This document shows, in pieces, positions 51,685 to 60,278 of a stretch of 64,000 nucleotides of DNA. The notes under the pieces were generated by a model. That model was not told the DNA's origin and ran no database searches. It saw nothing but the letters and a program-made list of their open reading frames with translations. Made by a program: the position numbers and the translations under genes. Where the stretch lies: contig NZ_NVXQ01000006.1 in assembly GCF_002733955.1 (NCBI RefSeq), forward strand, positions 116,694 to 180,693, in the 5' to 3' direction. Position 1 is the stretch's first letter, and each line of letters starts with the position of its first letter. This stretch comes from Hoeflea sp. Its GTDB lineage: Bacteria; Pseudomonadota; Alphaproteobacteria; Rhizobiales; Rhizobiaceae.

Positions 51685-53616
51685 ATGCGGCGAAATTTGA
51701 CAGCCCGGTTTGCGGCCAGCGTTGCGCTGGGTGTTATCCTAACCCTTGGTGGAGCGATGGCTCCCGGAGCCAGCCAAGCCGTGGCGGCCACAGCCCAGGA
51801 ACAGGAAACGCAACCCAATTTCCTCGGTTTCGCCGGGGCCTATCTTGCTGCCCGCACCGCCGATGTCGACAATGACACCAGCCGGGCGATCGAATTCTAC
51901 GGCAAGGCGCTGGAATTCGACCCCAAGAATATCGAAGTCAAGCAACGGCTGATGGTGGCGCTGTTCAGCGGTGGACGGTTTTCCGAAGGCGCCGTTCTGG
52001 CCCGCGAACTGAAAGACGACCCCGCCGTGGCGCAGGTTTCCCGCCTCGCCCTGATGGTGGAAGCAATCAGCAAGCGCGAGTACCGCAAGGCTGCCAGCCT
52101 GCTTGACTCCGATGACAGCAATCCGATCGACCGCCTGCTCAACACGCTGATGAAGGCCTGGGCGCAGTTCGGTTATGGCGAGGGCGAAGCGGCGATTGCG
52201 TCGATCCAGGCGCTTGAAGGACCACCATGGTATCCGGTCTTCATCCGCTATCATGCCGGCGCCATGGCACAGGCCATGGGCAAGAAGGCCGAGGCGCGGA
52301 AACAGTTCACCGACCTGATCGCCGATCCGCAATCGGGGGCCGCGGCGCCGGACACCTATATCCGCGCCGTGATGGCCCTGGCCGGATTGGAAGCGCGCGA
52401 GGGCAACAAGCGGGCAGCCCTTGATGCGTTGGCCGCCGGCGAGGAGTTTTCTCCGGGCTACGCGCCGCTTGCCGCGCTTCAGCAACGGATCGAAAGCGAT
52501 GGCAAGCCGGAACCGGGCGTGATGACGGCGCAGCAGGGCACTGCCGCCGTTCTGTTCACGCTGGGAAGTGCGCTCAACCGCGAGGGCGCGGAAGAAACCG
52601 TGGCTGTATATCTTCAGTTTGCCCGCACGCTGGATCCGCAGAATGCTGCGACGCTTGTCATTCTGGGCGGGCTGACCGAAAGGCTCGGCAAGCTTGAAGA
52701 AGCAATCAAGCTCTACGAGGCCGTGCCGGACACCTCGCCGATGCGCCGGGTATCAGAATTGCAGCTGGGTCTGGCGCTGGCCGATCTTGGCCGCAATGGC
52801 GAGGCCAAAGACCACCTCAAGGCACTGATCGAATCCGATCCCAGGGACATCCGAAGCTATCTGGCCTATGGCAGCGTGCTGTCGCAGGACAAGGATTATG
52901 TGGAAATGGCGCTCACCTACGAGACCGCCATTTCCGTCATCGGGCCGGTGCCGACGCGCAATGACTGGAACCTGTTCTTCCAGGCCGGCATTGCCAATGA
53001 GCGGCTGAAACAGTGGCCGAAGGCGGAAGCCCATTTCAAGCGTGCGCTGGAACTGTACCCCGACCAGCCGCAGGTGATGAACTATCTGGGCTATTCCTGG
53101 ATCGACATGAACATCAACCTCGAAGAGGGGATGGACCTGATCCGCGCCGCCGTCGATCTCAGGCCCAATGACGGTTATATCGTCGATTCGCTGGGCTGGG
53201 CGCATTACCGTCTCGGCCAGTACGACGATGCGGTGCGCGAACTCGAACGCGCGGTCGAGCTCAAGCCTGCCGATCCGACGATCAATGACCACCTTGGCGA
53301 TGCCTACTGGCGGGTCGGGCGTGAGCTGGAAGCGACATTCCAGTGGAAGCGCGCCCTGAGCAACGAACCGCCCGAGGATCTGTTGCCTGAAATCGAACGC
53401 AAGCTGAAAGAGGGTCTGACCGGTGCGACAAATGCCGTTCCCGCCACGGCCAATGGCACGGACCAGGGCAGTGAGCCGGCCGAGCTGGAGGATGGCGCAG
53501 GCGCGGACAAGAAGAGCGGTCTTGCGCCTGCAGAAACTCTGAAGCGCCAGGCGTCGCTGGACACACAAACCTGCAAGGCCGCAATCGCCACCTCACCATG
53601 CAATGCTGAAAATTGA
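51685..53616 (+). CDS. Exported tetratricopeptide repeat protein
   Basis: A ~643-residue protein. The N-terminus (RRNLTARFAASVALGVILT...) is a signal peptide or anchor with cleavage near AVAATA. The rest is a chain of about ten TPR units, for example ALEFDPKNIEVKQRLMVALF, LELYPDQPQVMNYLGYSWID and AVELKPADPTINDHLGDAYW. The C-terminal ~60 residues are disordered and rich in Glu and Pro. It probably scaffolds envelope proteins in the periplasm; the role is unknown. I use the ATG at 51685 with AGGA five bases upstream. Its 3' end overlaps ispE by 14 bp. Confidence 0.88.
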   Translation: MRRNLTARFAASVALGVILTLGGAMAPGASQAVAATAQEQETQPNFLGFAGAYLAARTADVDNDTSRAIEFYGKALEFDPKNIEVKQRLMVALFSGGRFSEGAVLARELKDDPAVAQVSRLALMVEAISKREYRKAASLLDSDDSNPIDRLLNTLMKAWAQFGYGEGEAAIASIQALEGPPWYPVFIRYHAGAMAQAMGKKAEARKQFTDLIADPQSGAAAPDTYIRAVMALAGLEAREGNKRAALDALAAGEEFSPGYAPLAALQQRIESDGKPEPGVMTAQQGTAAVLFTLGSALNREGAEETVAVYLQFARTLDPQNAATLVILGGLTERLGKLEEAIKLYEAVPDTSPMRRVSELQLGLALADLGRNGEAKDHLKALIESDPRDIRSYLAYGSVLSQDKDYVEMALTYETAISVIGPVPTRNDWNLFFQAGIANERLKQWPKAEAHFKRALELYPDQPQVMNYLGYSWIDMNINLEEGMDLIRAAVDLRPNDGYIVDSLGWAHYRLGQYDDAVRELERAVELKPADPTINDHLGDAYWRVGRELEATFQWKRALSNEPPEDLLPEIERKLKEGLTGATNAVPATANGTDQGSEPAELEDGAGADKKSGLAPAETLKRQASLDTQTCKAAIATSPCNAEN

Positions 53617-54472
53617 CGCGCCGGCCAAGATCAACCTGGCGCTTCACATCACCGGCCGACGGGCGGATGGCTATCATCTGATTGAAAGCCTTGTCGTCTT
53701 CGCCAAGCTCGGTGACCGGGTCTCGGTACAACCAGCCGAGCGCGACATATTTCGGGTGGAAGGGCCGGAAGCGGCTGCGTTGTCGGGTGAAGATGCTGAC
53801 AACAACCTGGTTGTGCGAGCGCGGGACAGATTGCGCGCGATGGCACGACAGTCCGGGCTCGAATTGCCGCCGGTCGAGATCTGCCTCGAAAAGCGGCTGC
53901 CGGTGGCCTCGGGCATTGGCGGCGGCTCGGCGGACGCCGCGGCTACGCTCAAGGCTCTGTGCGCGCTCTGGGACTATGCTCCAGCCCCAGAAGCCCTGTC
54001 GCAACTGGCGCTGCGGCTTGGCGCCGATGTGCCCATGTGTCTTGATGGGCGGGCGCTGATTGCGCGCGGGATCGGCGAGACGCTGTCACCAGTTAACCTC
54101 GGCTTCGGGCTTGATCTCGTGATTGTGAATCCGCGCGTGAGTGTGTCCACGCCAGCTGTTTTCTCCGCACTCAAGGAGCGCGACAACGCTCCCCTGCCCG
54201 CCCCGGAGAACCTCGATGACAGGGATGGTTTCGTAAAATGGCTCGAAGCGGCCCGGAACGACTTGCAGCCGCTGGCGCAACGCATGGTGCCAGACATTGC
54301 TGACTGCCTCTCGGCGCTTGAGTTGGTAGGGGCGCGCCTTTCCCGCATGTCAGGCTCGGGCGCGAGCTGCTTTGGTATTTTTGACAGCGCAGAAATGGCG
54401 CAGGCGGCAGCATCGTCCTTGCAACAGAACAAACCGGGCTGGTTTGTCGCCGCGACAGGCACAAGGCGATAA
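53603..54472 (+). CDS. ispE: 4-diphosphocytidyl-2-C-methyl-D-erythritol kinase
   Basis: A 289-residue GHMP kinase that phosphorylates CDP-ME, the fourth MEP step. The N-terminal APAKINLALHITGRRADGYH, GHMP motif PVASGIGGGSADAAATLKAL (about 97-116) and late RMSGSGASCFGIF are intact. The length is normal. It overlaps the TPR gene by 14 bp and is probably co-translated. Its convergent neighbour is a glycosyltransferase-like gene 18 bp beyond its stop. dxs and ispB in the same window belong to the same isoprenoid route. Confidence 0.96.
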   Translation: MLKIDAPAKINLALHITGRRADGYHLIESLVVFAKLGDRVSVQPAERDIFRVEGPEAAALSGEDADNNLVVRARDRLRAMARQSGLELPPVEICLEKRLPVASGIGGGSADAAATLKALCALWDYAPAPEALSQLALRLGADVPMCLDGRALIARGIGETLSPVNLGFGLDLVIVNPRVSVSTPAVFSALKERDNAPLPAPENLDDRDGFVKWLEAARNDLQPLAQRMVPDIADCLSALELVGARLSRMSGSGASCFGIFDSAEMAQAAASSLQQNKPGWFVAATGTRR

Positions 54473-54490
54473 CTCGTCTGCTTGACGAAC

Positions 54491-55006
54491 CTACTGCAGC
54501 GCCAGGACGGATGCGGGAACGATCTCGCATTTCAACCTGGTCATGGCCAGGCCTCGTCCCAGGCTCTCGAGCGACTGACCGGACTTCGCATTGGCAATGG
54601 CCTGACGTTTCGGAATGAGCACGCCATGCTCAAGCGCCGACAGGCGGCGACGAAAGCGTTGCAGGAACGGTAACCGATACTCCCGCGACGGCCGCATCCG
54701 CGCCGACATCTGACCAGACATGATGTGCTGACCGATATGATCGATCCATCCGATAAGCGGCCTCGCGCCCGGCTCGATCAGCAATAGCCAATCGCCACGG
54801 GTAGAGCGCACCACATCGCGCAGATCTGGATCTTCAAGGAAGCGGCAGCCGGCAGCATCGGCCAACAGGGCGGTATTGTCGCGGGACCCGCGATCGAGAA
54901 TGATCACTTCCGCGATCAGGCCTTCGACGGCGCCGTGGACAAGAGCCGCGAGGGTAACTGCCAGGGGTTTTTCCTGGTCTTTGCATTCAATCAACACACT
55001 GATCAT
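54491..55006 (-). CDS. Glycosyltransferase family 2-like protein with a weakened DxD site
   Basis: A 171-residue GT-A-fold protein. MISVLIECKDQEKPLAVTLAALVHG and AEVIILDRGSRDNT match the first half of the family-2 glycosyltransferase fold. The position of the metal-binding DxD is LLLIEPGARP, with no Asp pair, and the chain is much shorter than normal. It is therefore a truncated or non-catalytic family member, or one of the short rhizobial GT2-like proteins. The start at 55006 is chosen; the open frame to 55111 overlaps the divergent radical SAM gene's leader. Confidence 0.72.
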   Translation of the reverse strand: MISVLIECKDQEKPLAVTLAALVHGAVEGLIAEVIILDRGSRDNTALLADAAGCRFLEDPDLRDVVRSTRGDWLLLIEPGARPLIGWIDHIGQHIMSGQMSARMRPSREYRLPFLQRFRRRLSALEHGVLIPKRQAIANAKSGQSLESLGRGLAMTRLKCEIVPASVLALQ

Positions 55007-55179
55007 GGCCCCTTTTAATCGATGTGTGGCGGATGCGCCAGATGGGCGTGCGGCCCCTGTCTCGCAGATTATCAACAGGCTTCGGCTATTTGTTCTTGCT
55101 TCGTTCCGCAACTTCGACTAGGAATATAATCACGATCACCGACCGCTTCCAACTCACTCCCGGTGTTCATGGAGGTTTC

Positions 55180-56337
55180 ATGCCGAGCCTTGCAACATTG
55201 AAACAGACTGCCCTTGCTCCCGCACTGGGAGCCGCCGAAGCCGATGCTCTGATGTCGGCCAGCGGCGTGCGGATTGCCGATGACCGGGTGCGCGGTCGCG
55301 GCGCCGGTCTGAACATGTCGGGCCGTTTCGAGGTCAACACGCGCGAGGTGTTTGACGATGGCTGGAGCAGCCTTGAAGACCTGGCGCCGTTCAAGACCGA
55401 AGTTCAGATCGAGAAACCGCGTACGGTGATCACCCGCAATCAGTCGCCTGACCTTTCCTTTGACCGCTCCATCAATCCCTATCGCGGCTGCGAGCATGGC
55501 TGTGTCTACTGCTTTGCCCGTCCGACCCATGCCTATATGGGCCTGTCGGCAGGGGTGGACTTCGAGGCGCGGCTGTTCGCCAAGCCCGACGCGCCACGGC
55601 TTTTGGAACGGGAATTGTCACGGCCGGGCTACAAGGTTCAGCCGATCGCCATCGGCACCAACACAGACCCCTATCAGCCGGTCGAAAAGCAATGGCGCAT
55701 CATGCGGCAATTGCTTGAGGTTCTGGAAGCAGCTGGTCATCCGGTCGGCATCGTCACCAAGTCAGCGCTGGTGATGCGCGACATCGACATTCTGGAGCGC
55801 ATGGCCGCCAAGGGCCTGGCGCGGGTGGCACTCTCGGTGACCACGCTCGACCGCAAGCTGGCGCGCACCATGGAGCCCCGCGCCGCGACGCCCGAGCGCC
55901 GGCTTGAAGCCATGCGCGCACTTTCCGATGCCGGCATTCCTGTCTCGGTGATGGCGGCCCCGGTGATCCCGGGTCTGAATGATCACGAGATCGAACGCAT
56001 TATGGACTCGGCAAAGGCAGCCGGTGCGGATGCAGCGGGCTATGTCATGCTGCGTCTGCCGATTGAGGTCAGCCCGCTGTTCAGGGACTGGTTGCTCAGG
56101 CACTACCCTGACCGCTACCGGCATGTGATGTCGCTGATCAGGTCGATGCGGGGCGGCAAGGATTACGATGCCGAGTTCTCCAAGCGGATGCGCGGCACCG
56201 GGCCCTATGCCTGGCAGATCGCCCGCCGGTTCGAGCTGACGGCCAAGCGGCTCGGGCTGAACATGCGCAAGGCACCGTTGCGGACCGACCAGTTTGTGCC
56301 TCCGCATGGCGAAGGTGTTCAGCTGAGCCTGCTTTAA
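55180..56337 (+). CDS. PA0069 family radical SAM protein
   Basis: A 385-residue radical SAM enzyme. The Fe-S motif CEHGCVYCFA (CxxxCxxC) is at about 109-116, preceded by SINPYRGC. The rest contains GTNTDPYQPVEKQWRIM and a TIM-barrel outline; the length fits the PA0069/SplB-like group. It should cleave SAM to a radical; the substrate is unknown. The ATG at 55180 has GGAGG seven bases upstream; earlier frame adds only unconserved residues. It lies 212 bp before rnhB on the same strand. Confidence 0.9.
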   Translation: MPSLATLKQTALAPALGAAEADALMSASGVRIADDRVRGRGAGLNMSGRFEVNTREVFDDGWSSLEDLAPFKTEVQIEKPRTVITRNQSPDLSFDRSINPYRGCEHGCVYCFARPTHAYMGLSAGVDFEARLFAKPDAPRLLERELSRPGYKVQPIAIGTNTDPYQPVEKQWRIMRQLLEVLEAAGHPVGIVTKSALVMRDIDILERMAAKGLARVALSVTTLDRKLARTMEPRAATPERRLEAMRALSDAGIPVSVMAAPVIPGLNDHEIERIMDSAKAAGADAAGYVMLRLPIEVSPLFRDWLLRHYPDRYRHVMSLIRSMRGGKDYDAEFSKRMRGTGPYAWQIARRFELTAKRLGLNMRKAPLRTDQFVPPHGEGVQLSLL

Positions 56338-56548
56338 GCCCCGTCAGCGCCTGGATCTTTGCATCAGGGCGCCGAGATGGAAGAGAGTTCTTGAGACAGA
56401 ACAGCGCTGCGAACCCGGCTTGCGGGTGGCGCTGTGAGAAAACCGGACCGTATCTCGCCCCATAATGCGGTCCGGCGTCCGTGCGGCATCCCGTCCCCGC
56501 CGCCGGACCTTGCAGAGGATCGGGCGGGTATGCGAGTTTCGCCGCAAC

Positions 56549-57193
56549 ATGGCTCGTACCCCGCCCGATTCGCTGTTTCCCGATTACCCTGCGGTACCCG
56601 ACTATCGCTTTGAGCAGCACTGTGTCCAAAGCGGGTATCAACTGGTTGCCGGCCTTGATGAAGCCGGACGCGGCCCGCTCGCCGGACCCGTCGTCGCTGC
56701 CGCGGTTGTCCTCGACCCGGCCTGCATTCCCGAGGGGCTGGATGATTCCAAAGCCTTGACGGCCAGCCGACGCGAGCTGCTGTTCGACCTGATCATGGCC
56801 TCGGCCGAGGTTTCCGTTGCCAGCGCATCAGCCCGCGAAATCGAGGCGACCGACATCAGGGCCGCAAGCCTGGCTGCCATGCGCCGTGCGCTGTGCGCGC
56901 TTCCGGTCAAGGCCGACTATGCGCTGGTGGATGGCCGTGATGTGCCTGTGGGGCTCACCTGCCCGGCGCGCGCCCTGGTCAAGGGCGATGCCCGCTGCCT
57001 GTCGATTGCGGCTGCTTCCATCGTCGCCAAGGTCACACGCGACCGGCTGATGACGCGCGCCGCAACCGTCTATCCTGTCTATGGCTTCGAGAAGCACAAG
57101 GGCTACGGCGCAAAGCTGCATCTCAAGGCCATCGCCGATGACGGCCCCTGCCCTTTGCACAGAATGACATTCCGGCCAATGCGCCAGGACTGA
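56549..57193 (+). CDS. rnhB: Ribonuclease HII
   Basis: A 214-residue enzyme that removes ribonucleotides from DNA and RNA-DNA hybrids. The D-E pair is in [19 protein letters not shown] (D37, E38), with [23 protein letters not shown] and the basic [17 protein letters not shown] all present. The start [13 protein letters not shown] is preferred over the ATG at 56465. It is a single gene; a terminator 60 bp beyond serves the atp operon on the other strand. Confidence 0.96.
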   Translation: MARTPPDSLFPDYPAVPDYRFEQHCVQSGYQLVAGLDEAGRGPLAGPVVAAAVVLDPACIPEGLDDSKALTASRRELLFDLIMASAEVSVASASAREIEATDIRAASLAAMRRALCALPVKADYALVDGRDVPVGLTCPARALVKGDARCLSIAAASIVAKVTRDRLMTRAATVYPVYGFEKHKGYGAKLHLKAIADDGPCPLHRMTFRPMRQD

Positions 57194-57248
57194 TACACCG
57201 GACGGTGCTTCTAAGCAGCGTTCATCGTGCTTCTCAAATCCAGGACAC

Positions 57249-57277
57249 AAAAAAGGCCGGGAGATGATCCCGGCCTT
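57249..57277 (-). terminator. Rho-independent terminator of the atp F0 operon
   Basis: On the minus strand AAGGCCGGGA pairs with TCCCGGCCTT over a 5-base loop and is followed by TTTTTT. It lies 23 bp beyond the atpF stop. Direct pairing and T-run make this strong. Confidence 0.93.
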
Positions 57278-57299
57278 GATTTCAGTCGCTGAGAAAACC

Positions 57300-57779
57300 T
57301 CAGTTGAGGCGTGTCTTCAGCTCTCCGAGAGAAGCCTTGAACAGCTCTCCCGAGGCCTTGCCGTCAACCTTTTCACTGATCAGCTTTTCAGCTGCAACGA
57401 TCGCCAGATCAACCGCAGAGGCGCGAACCTCGTTGATCGCATCGGCTTCGGCCTGACGGATTTTCTGTTCAGCCATCGCGGTGCGACGGGTGACATATTC
57501 TTCGGACTTGACCTTGGCTTCCTCACGCAAAGCTGCGGCTTCCTTTTCTGCAGCGCTGAGAAGGCTCTCGGCTTCAGATTCGGCTTCCTTGCGTTTGCGC
57601 TGATACTCGGCAAGCAGTTGCTGGGCTTCTTCACGCAGCTTCTTTGCTTCCTCGAGTTCATTGCGGATCTGATCGGCGCGCTTGTCGAGTGCGCCGGCAA
57701 TCATCGCGGGTACCTTCACGTATGCGAGGATGCCCAGAAAGATGATGAGACCAATAAGTGCCCAGAATGTAGCGTCCAT
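57300..57779 (-). CDS. atpF: F0F1 ATP synthase subunit b
   Basis: A 159-residue stalk subunit: an N-terminal membrane helix (FWALIGLIIFLGILAYVKVPAMI, residues 5-27) and a long charged helix (about 30-150; KREEAQQLLAEYQRKRKEAE-type heptads). It joins F1 to subunit a. It is the last gene of atpI-atpB-atpE-atpF'-atpF. Its start is 15 bp after the b' stop. F1 genes are not in the window, as is usual in Rhizobiales. Confidence 0.95.
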   Translation of the reverse strand: MDATFWALIGLIIFLGILAYVKVPAMIAGALDKRADQIRNELEEAKKLREEAQQLLAEYQRKRKEAESEAESLLSAAEKEAAALREEAKVKSEEYVTRRTAMAEQKIRQAEADAINEVRASAVDLAIVAAEKLISEKVDGKASGELFKASLGELKTRLN

Positions 57780-57794
57780 GAACGTCTCCCCTGC

Positions 57795-58379
57795 TTACTT
57801 GCCGGATGCAGCGCGGATCGCCGCGGCGACCTCTGCTTTGGTCACGGCGCCACCAAGAAGATGCTTGACCATATCGCCGGCAGCCTCCTCGGCAATGGTG
57901 TCGACGTCGGCAAGTGCCTTGGTCTTGATGGCGGCAATGCTTTTTTCGGCATCGGCCATCTTGGCACCCAGCTCGGCTTCGGTTGACGCCCGTTCTGCTT
58001 CTGCAGCGGCCTTGGCCTTTTCACGCGCTGTTTCGGCAATTGCCGAAGCTTTCTTACGCGCATCCGCCAGTTCCTGCTCGTAAGCAGCAATGGCGTTGTC
58101 AGCCTCTTCCTTCAGACGATTGGCCTCATCGAGATCCTGTGCGATCCGGTCACGCCGGTGCTCCAGGATGCCGCCGATGCGAGGCACAATGACCTTGGAC
58201 ATGAGCAGATAGAACAAGCCGAAGGTGATCGCCAGCCACAAGAGCTGCGATGCGAAGGTCGATGAATCGAAGGGCGGGAACACACCGCTCGTGTGGGCTT
58301 CGCCCTCGAGTGCGCCGGTTTCCGAATTGGTCCCTTCGGTGGGGCTGGACTGGGCATAAGCCGTAGTCACAACAAACAT
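57795..58379 (-). CDS. F0F1 ATP synthase subunit b'
   Basis: A 194-residue second b-type subunit. Residues 1-45 carry a flexible N-terminus, then the membrane helix [21 protein letters not shown] (about 55-75) and a long coiled stalk ([24 protein letters not shown] and on). Alphaproteobacteria and phototrophs form a b-b' heterodimer, so this and atpF are both needed. GGAGG precedes the ATG at 58379. It is longer than the b subunit and placed directly upstream. Confidence 0.93.
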   Translation of the reverse strand: MFVVTTAYAQSSPTEGTNSETGALEGEAHTSGVFPPFDSSTFASQLLWLAITFGLFYLLMSKVIVPRIGGILEHRRDRIAQDLDEANRLKEEADNAIAAYEQELADARKKASAIAETAREKAKAAAEAERASTEAELGAKMADAEKSIAAIKTKALADVDTIAEEAAGDMVKHLLGGAVTKAEVAAAIRAASGK

Positions 58380-58444
58380 GGTCACCTCCAGATGAAATGC
58401 CACGCCGGGTTATCCGGCGTGGCAAACCTAACTCTTGTCGTCGA

Positions 58445-58672
58445 TTAGACGGCGAAGAGGAGAAGGAGGGCAACGAGCAGCGAGAAGATGCCCAGAGCTT
58501 CTGTCACGGCGAAGCCGAAGATGAGACGGCCGAACTGGCCGTCAGCTGCCGACGGGTTGCGCAGAGCGCCTGCCAGGTAGCTGCCGAAGATGTTGCCCAG
58601 GCCAATGCCTGCGCCGCCCATGCCGAGGCAAGCGATGCCGGCGCCGATGTACTTTGCTGCTTCTGCTTCCAT
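58445..58672 (-). CDS. atpE: F0F1 ATP synthase subunit c
   Basis: A 75-residue two-helix rotor subunit. The proton-carrying acid is E58 ([12 protein letters not shown]), the polar loop is RNPSA (about 38-42), and the first helix has the Gly-rich [15 protein letters not shown] c-ring of these turns as protons pass. Length and motifs are normal; the ring size cannot be inferred. It lies between atpB and atpF'. Confidence 0.97.
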   Translation of the reverse strand: MEAEAAKYIGAGIACLGMGGAGIGLGNIFGSYLAGALRNPSAADGQFGRLIFGFAVTEALGIFSLLVALLLLFAV

Positions 58673-58737
58673 GATAAAACTCCTTTGGAATGGGATGGAT
58701 GCGATTTCGTTGGCGGCGGACCGCCGGTGAGTGGATC

Positions 58738-59487
58738 CTAGTGGCCGGGATGCAGGGCGTCGTTGAGGTACATGCAAGTCAGCACCGCAAAGACGTAGGC
58801 CTGAAGGAAGGCAACAAGGAATTCGAGACCGGTCAGAGCCACGGTCATGATTAGCGGCAGGATTGCCGTGCCGACGCCAAGCGCGCCCAGGCTGCCGAGC
58901 GAAACGACGAAGCCGGCGAACACTTTCAGCGTGATGTGACCTGCCAGCATGTTGGCGAAAAGACGGACCGAAAGGCTGATCGGACGCGACAGGAAGGAGA
59001 TCACCTCGATCATGACCACCAGCGGCATCAGCACGCCGGGAACACCCGAGGGCACGAAAAGCTGGAGGAAATGCAGCCCGTGCTTCCAGAAACCGTAGAC
59101 CACCACCGTGCCGATGACGAGCATGGCAAGCGCAAAGGTGATGATCAGGTGGCTTGTGACGGTAAAGAAGTAGGGAAACATGCCGATCAGGTTTGCGACC
59201 AGGACAAACATGAACAGGGAGAACACCAGGGGGAAGAACCGCATGCCCTGCGACCCGGCGCCATCCCGCAGCATCGAGGCTACGAACTCATAGGACATTT
59301 CCGAGACCGACTGCAGACGGGAAGGAACCAGTCCGCGATTTGCAGTGGTCAGAAACAGGAACCCGGCAGCAAGCGCGACAGTGCCGACCATGAACAGCGA
59401 CGAATTGGTGAACGACAAGTCCAGCCCGCCGATCTCGATGGGAACGAGCTTGCTGATCTGGAACTGACTAATCGGATCGTTTGCCAC
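58738..59487 (-). CDS. atpB: F0F1 ATP synthase subunit a
   Basis: A 249-residue membrane subunit. The essential Arg ([15 protein letters not shown]) is R175; the last helices carry [23 protein letters not shown]. It forms the proton half-channels against the c-ring. It starts [16 protein letters not shown] and lies 37 bp after atpI. The length is normal. Confidence 0.97.
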   Translation of the reverse strand: MANDPISQFQISKLVPIEIGGLDLSFTNSSLFMVGTVALAAGFLFLTTANRGLVPSRLQSVSEMSYEFVASMLRDGAGSQGMRFFPLVFSLFMFVLVANLIGMFPYFFTVTSHLIITFALAMLVIGTVVVYGFWKHGLHFLQLFVPSGVPGVLMPLVVMIEVISFLSRPISLSVRLFANMLAGHITLKVFAGFVVSLGSLGALGVGTAILPLIMTVALTGLEFLVAFLQAYVFAVLTCMYLNDALHPGH

Positions 59488-59524
59488 CTAAAACCTCATT
59501 TTCGCCATCCGGCCGTGCCGGACA

Positions 59525-59932
59525 TTAATTCCCGTCGTCTTCGCCGCGCGCCCCGGTCTTGCCTGACCCGCCGGGACCCGGCTGGGCGACTGCGCCGGTC
59601 GAGCGCAAAACATTCAGCACCCCGGCACTGAAGCCGAGCAGCAAAAAGACAATCAACCCCCAGGGCGACGTGCCCAAGAATCGATCGAACATATACCCCA
59701 GTATCACGCCGACGACCACGCCGGCGATGAATTCGCTCGACAGCTTGACCGCCAGTGCATAGCCCTTCGAAGCTTCCCTGTTGGATCCACCTTCCGGTTC
59801 CACCTTGCGGCGGGCTGAAAGTTCGGCATCCAGGCGCTTGCGACGGGCGTCCAGGTTTTCCGACAGGCCCTTGTCCGTACCACCGCCATTGCCCGGAGCT
59901 TCCGGGCCGCCAGAACCGCGCTTTTCATCCAT
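59525..59932 (-). CDS. atpI: AtpI/AtpZ family protein
   Basis: A 135-residue protein at the head of the F0 operon. The N-terminal ~60 residues are charged and disordered; two membrane helices follow (LSSEFIAGVVVGVILGYMF and WGLIVFLLLGFSAGVLNVL). AtpI-type proteins help assemble the c-ring or affect ion supply. It is 37 bp upstream of atpB and has its own promoter upstream. Confidence 0.9.
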   Translation of the reverse strand: MDEKRGSGGPEAPGNGGGTDKGLSENLDARRKRLDAELSARRKVEPEGGSNREASKGYALAVKLSSEFIAGVVVGVILGYMFDRFLGTSPWGLIVFLLLGFSAGVLNVLRSTGAVAQPGPGGSGKTGARGEDDGN

Positions 59933-59992
59933 GAATGCGCCCCCCTGACTCGCCAGCGACGACCGGAAAAAGTCCGTATCGAAGTCGGGCGC

Positions 59993-60021
59993 AACATAGT
60001 TTTAGGTCAGATCATAGTCAA
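59993..60021 (-). promoter_or_regulatory. Promoter of the atp F0 operon
   Basis: Minus strand: TTGACT (60021-60016), 17-bp spacer, TATGTT (59998-59993). It lies about 61 bp upstream of the atpI start. Both boxes are close to consensus. Confidence 0.65.
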
Positions 60022-60035
60022 GGCGCGCAAAGACC

Positions 60036-60064
60036 TTGACACAAAAGGATTTTATACATTATTT
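60036..60064 (+). promoter_or_regulatory. Promoter-like sequence facing no gene
   Basis: TTGACA (60036-60041), 17-bp spacer, TTATTT (60059-60064) on the plus strand. Any transcript would run antisense to the end of the SleB-like gene. Confidence 0.4.
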
Positions 60065-60278
60065 TCAATGGCTTGAGGAAGCCGCTCCAGCACCCGCTAC
60101 AGAAGTATCAGAAAAACTTGGTGCGCTGCGTCAGACTCACGCAGACCGGACTGCCTCATGCTGGGATCGCAGGGCTTGCGCATCCATGGCCGAACGTGAC
60201 AGGCAAATGACAGCGACGGCCGTTGGATTTACGGCCACACGGCGTCGGATCGCGCCCCGCTGATCCGGGAGCTGATGA

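Larger units (their letters stand above)
59933..60278. other. 346-bp region with two back-to-back promoters
   Basis: It separates the SleB-like gene end from atpI. It holds the atp promoter on the minus strand (59993-60021) and a promoter-like TTGACA-N17-TTATTT on the plus strand (60036-60064) that faces no known gene. A 6-bp stem GGCCGT/ACGGCC lies near 60214-60232. No protein gene is credible. Confidence 0.55.

Noticed and set aside
60036-60263. A 75-codon frame following the plus-strand promoter-like sequence
   Set aside because: Starts at TTG inside the -35 box, no ribosome binding site, and Arg-rich shadow composition.
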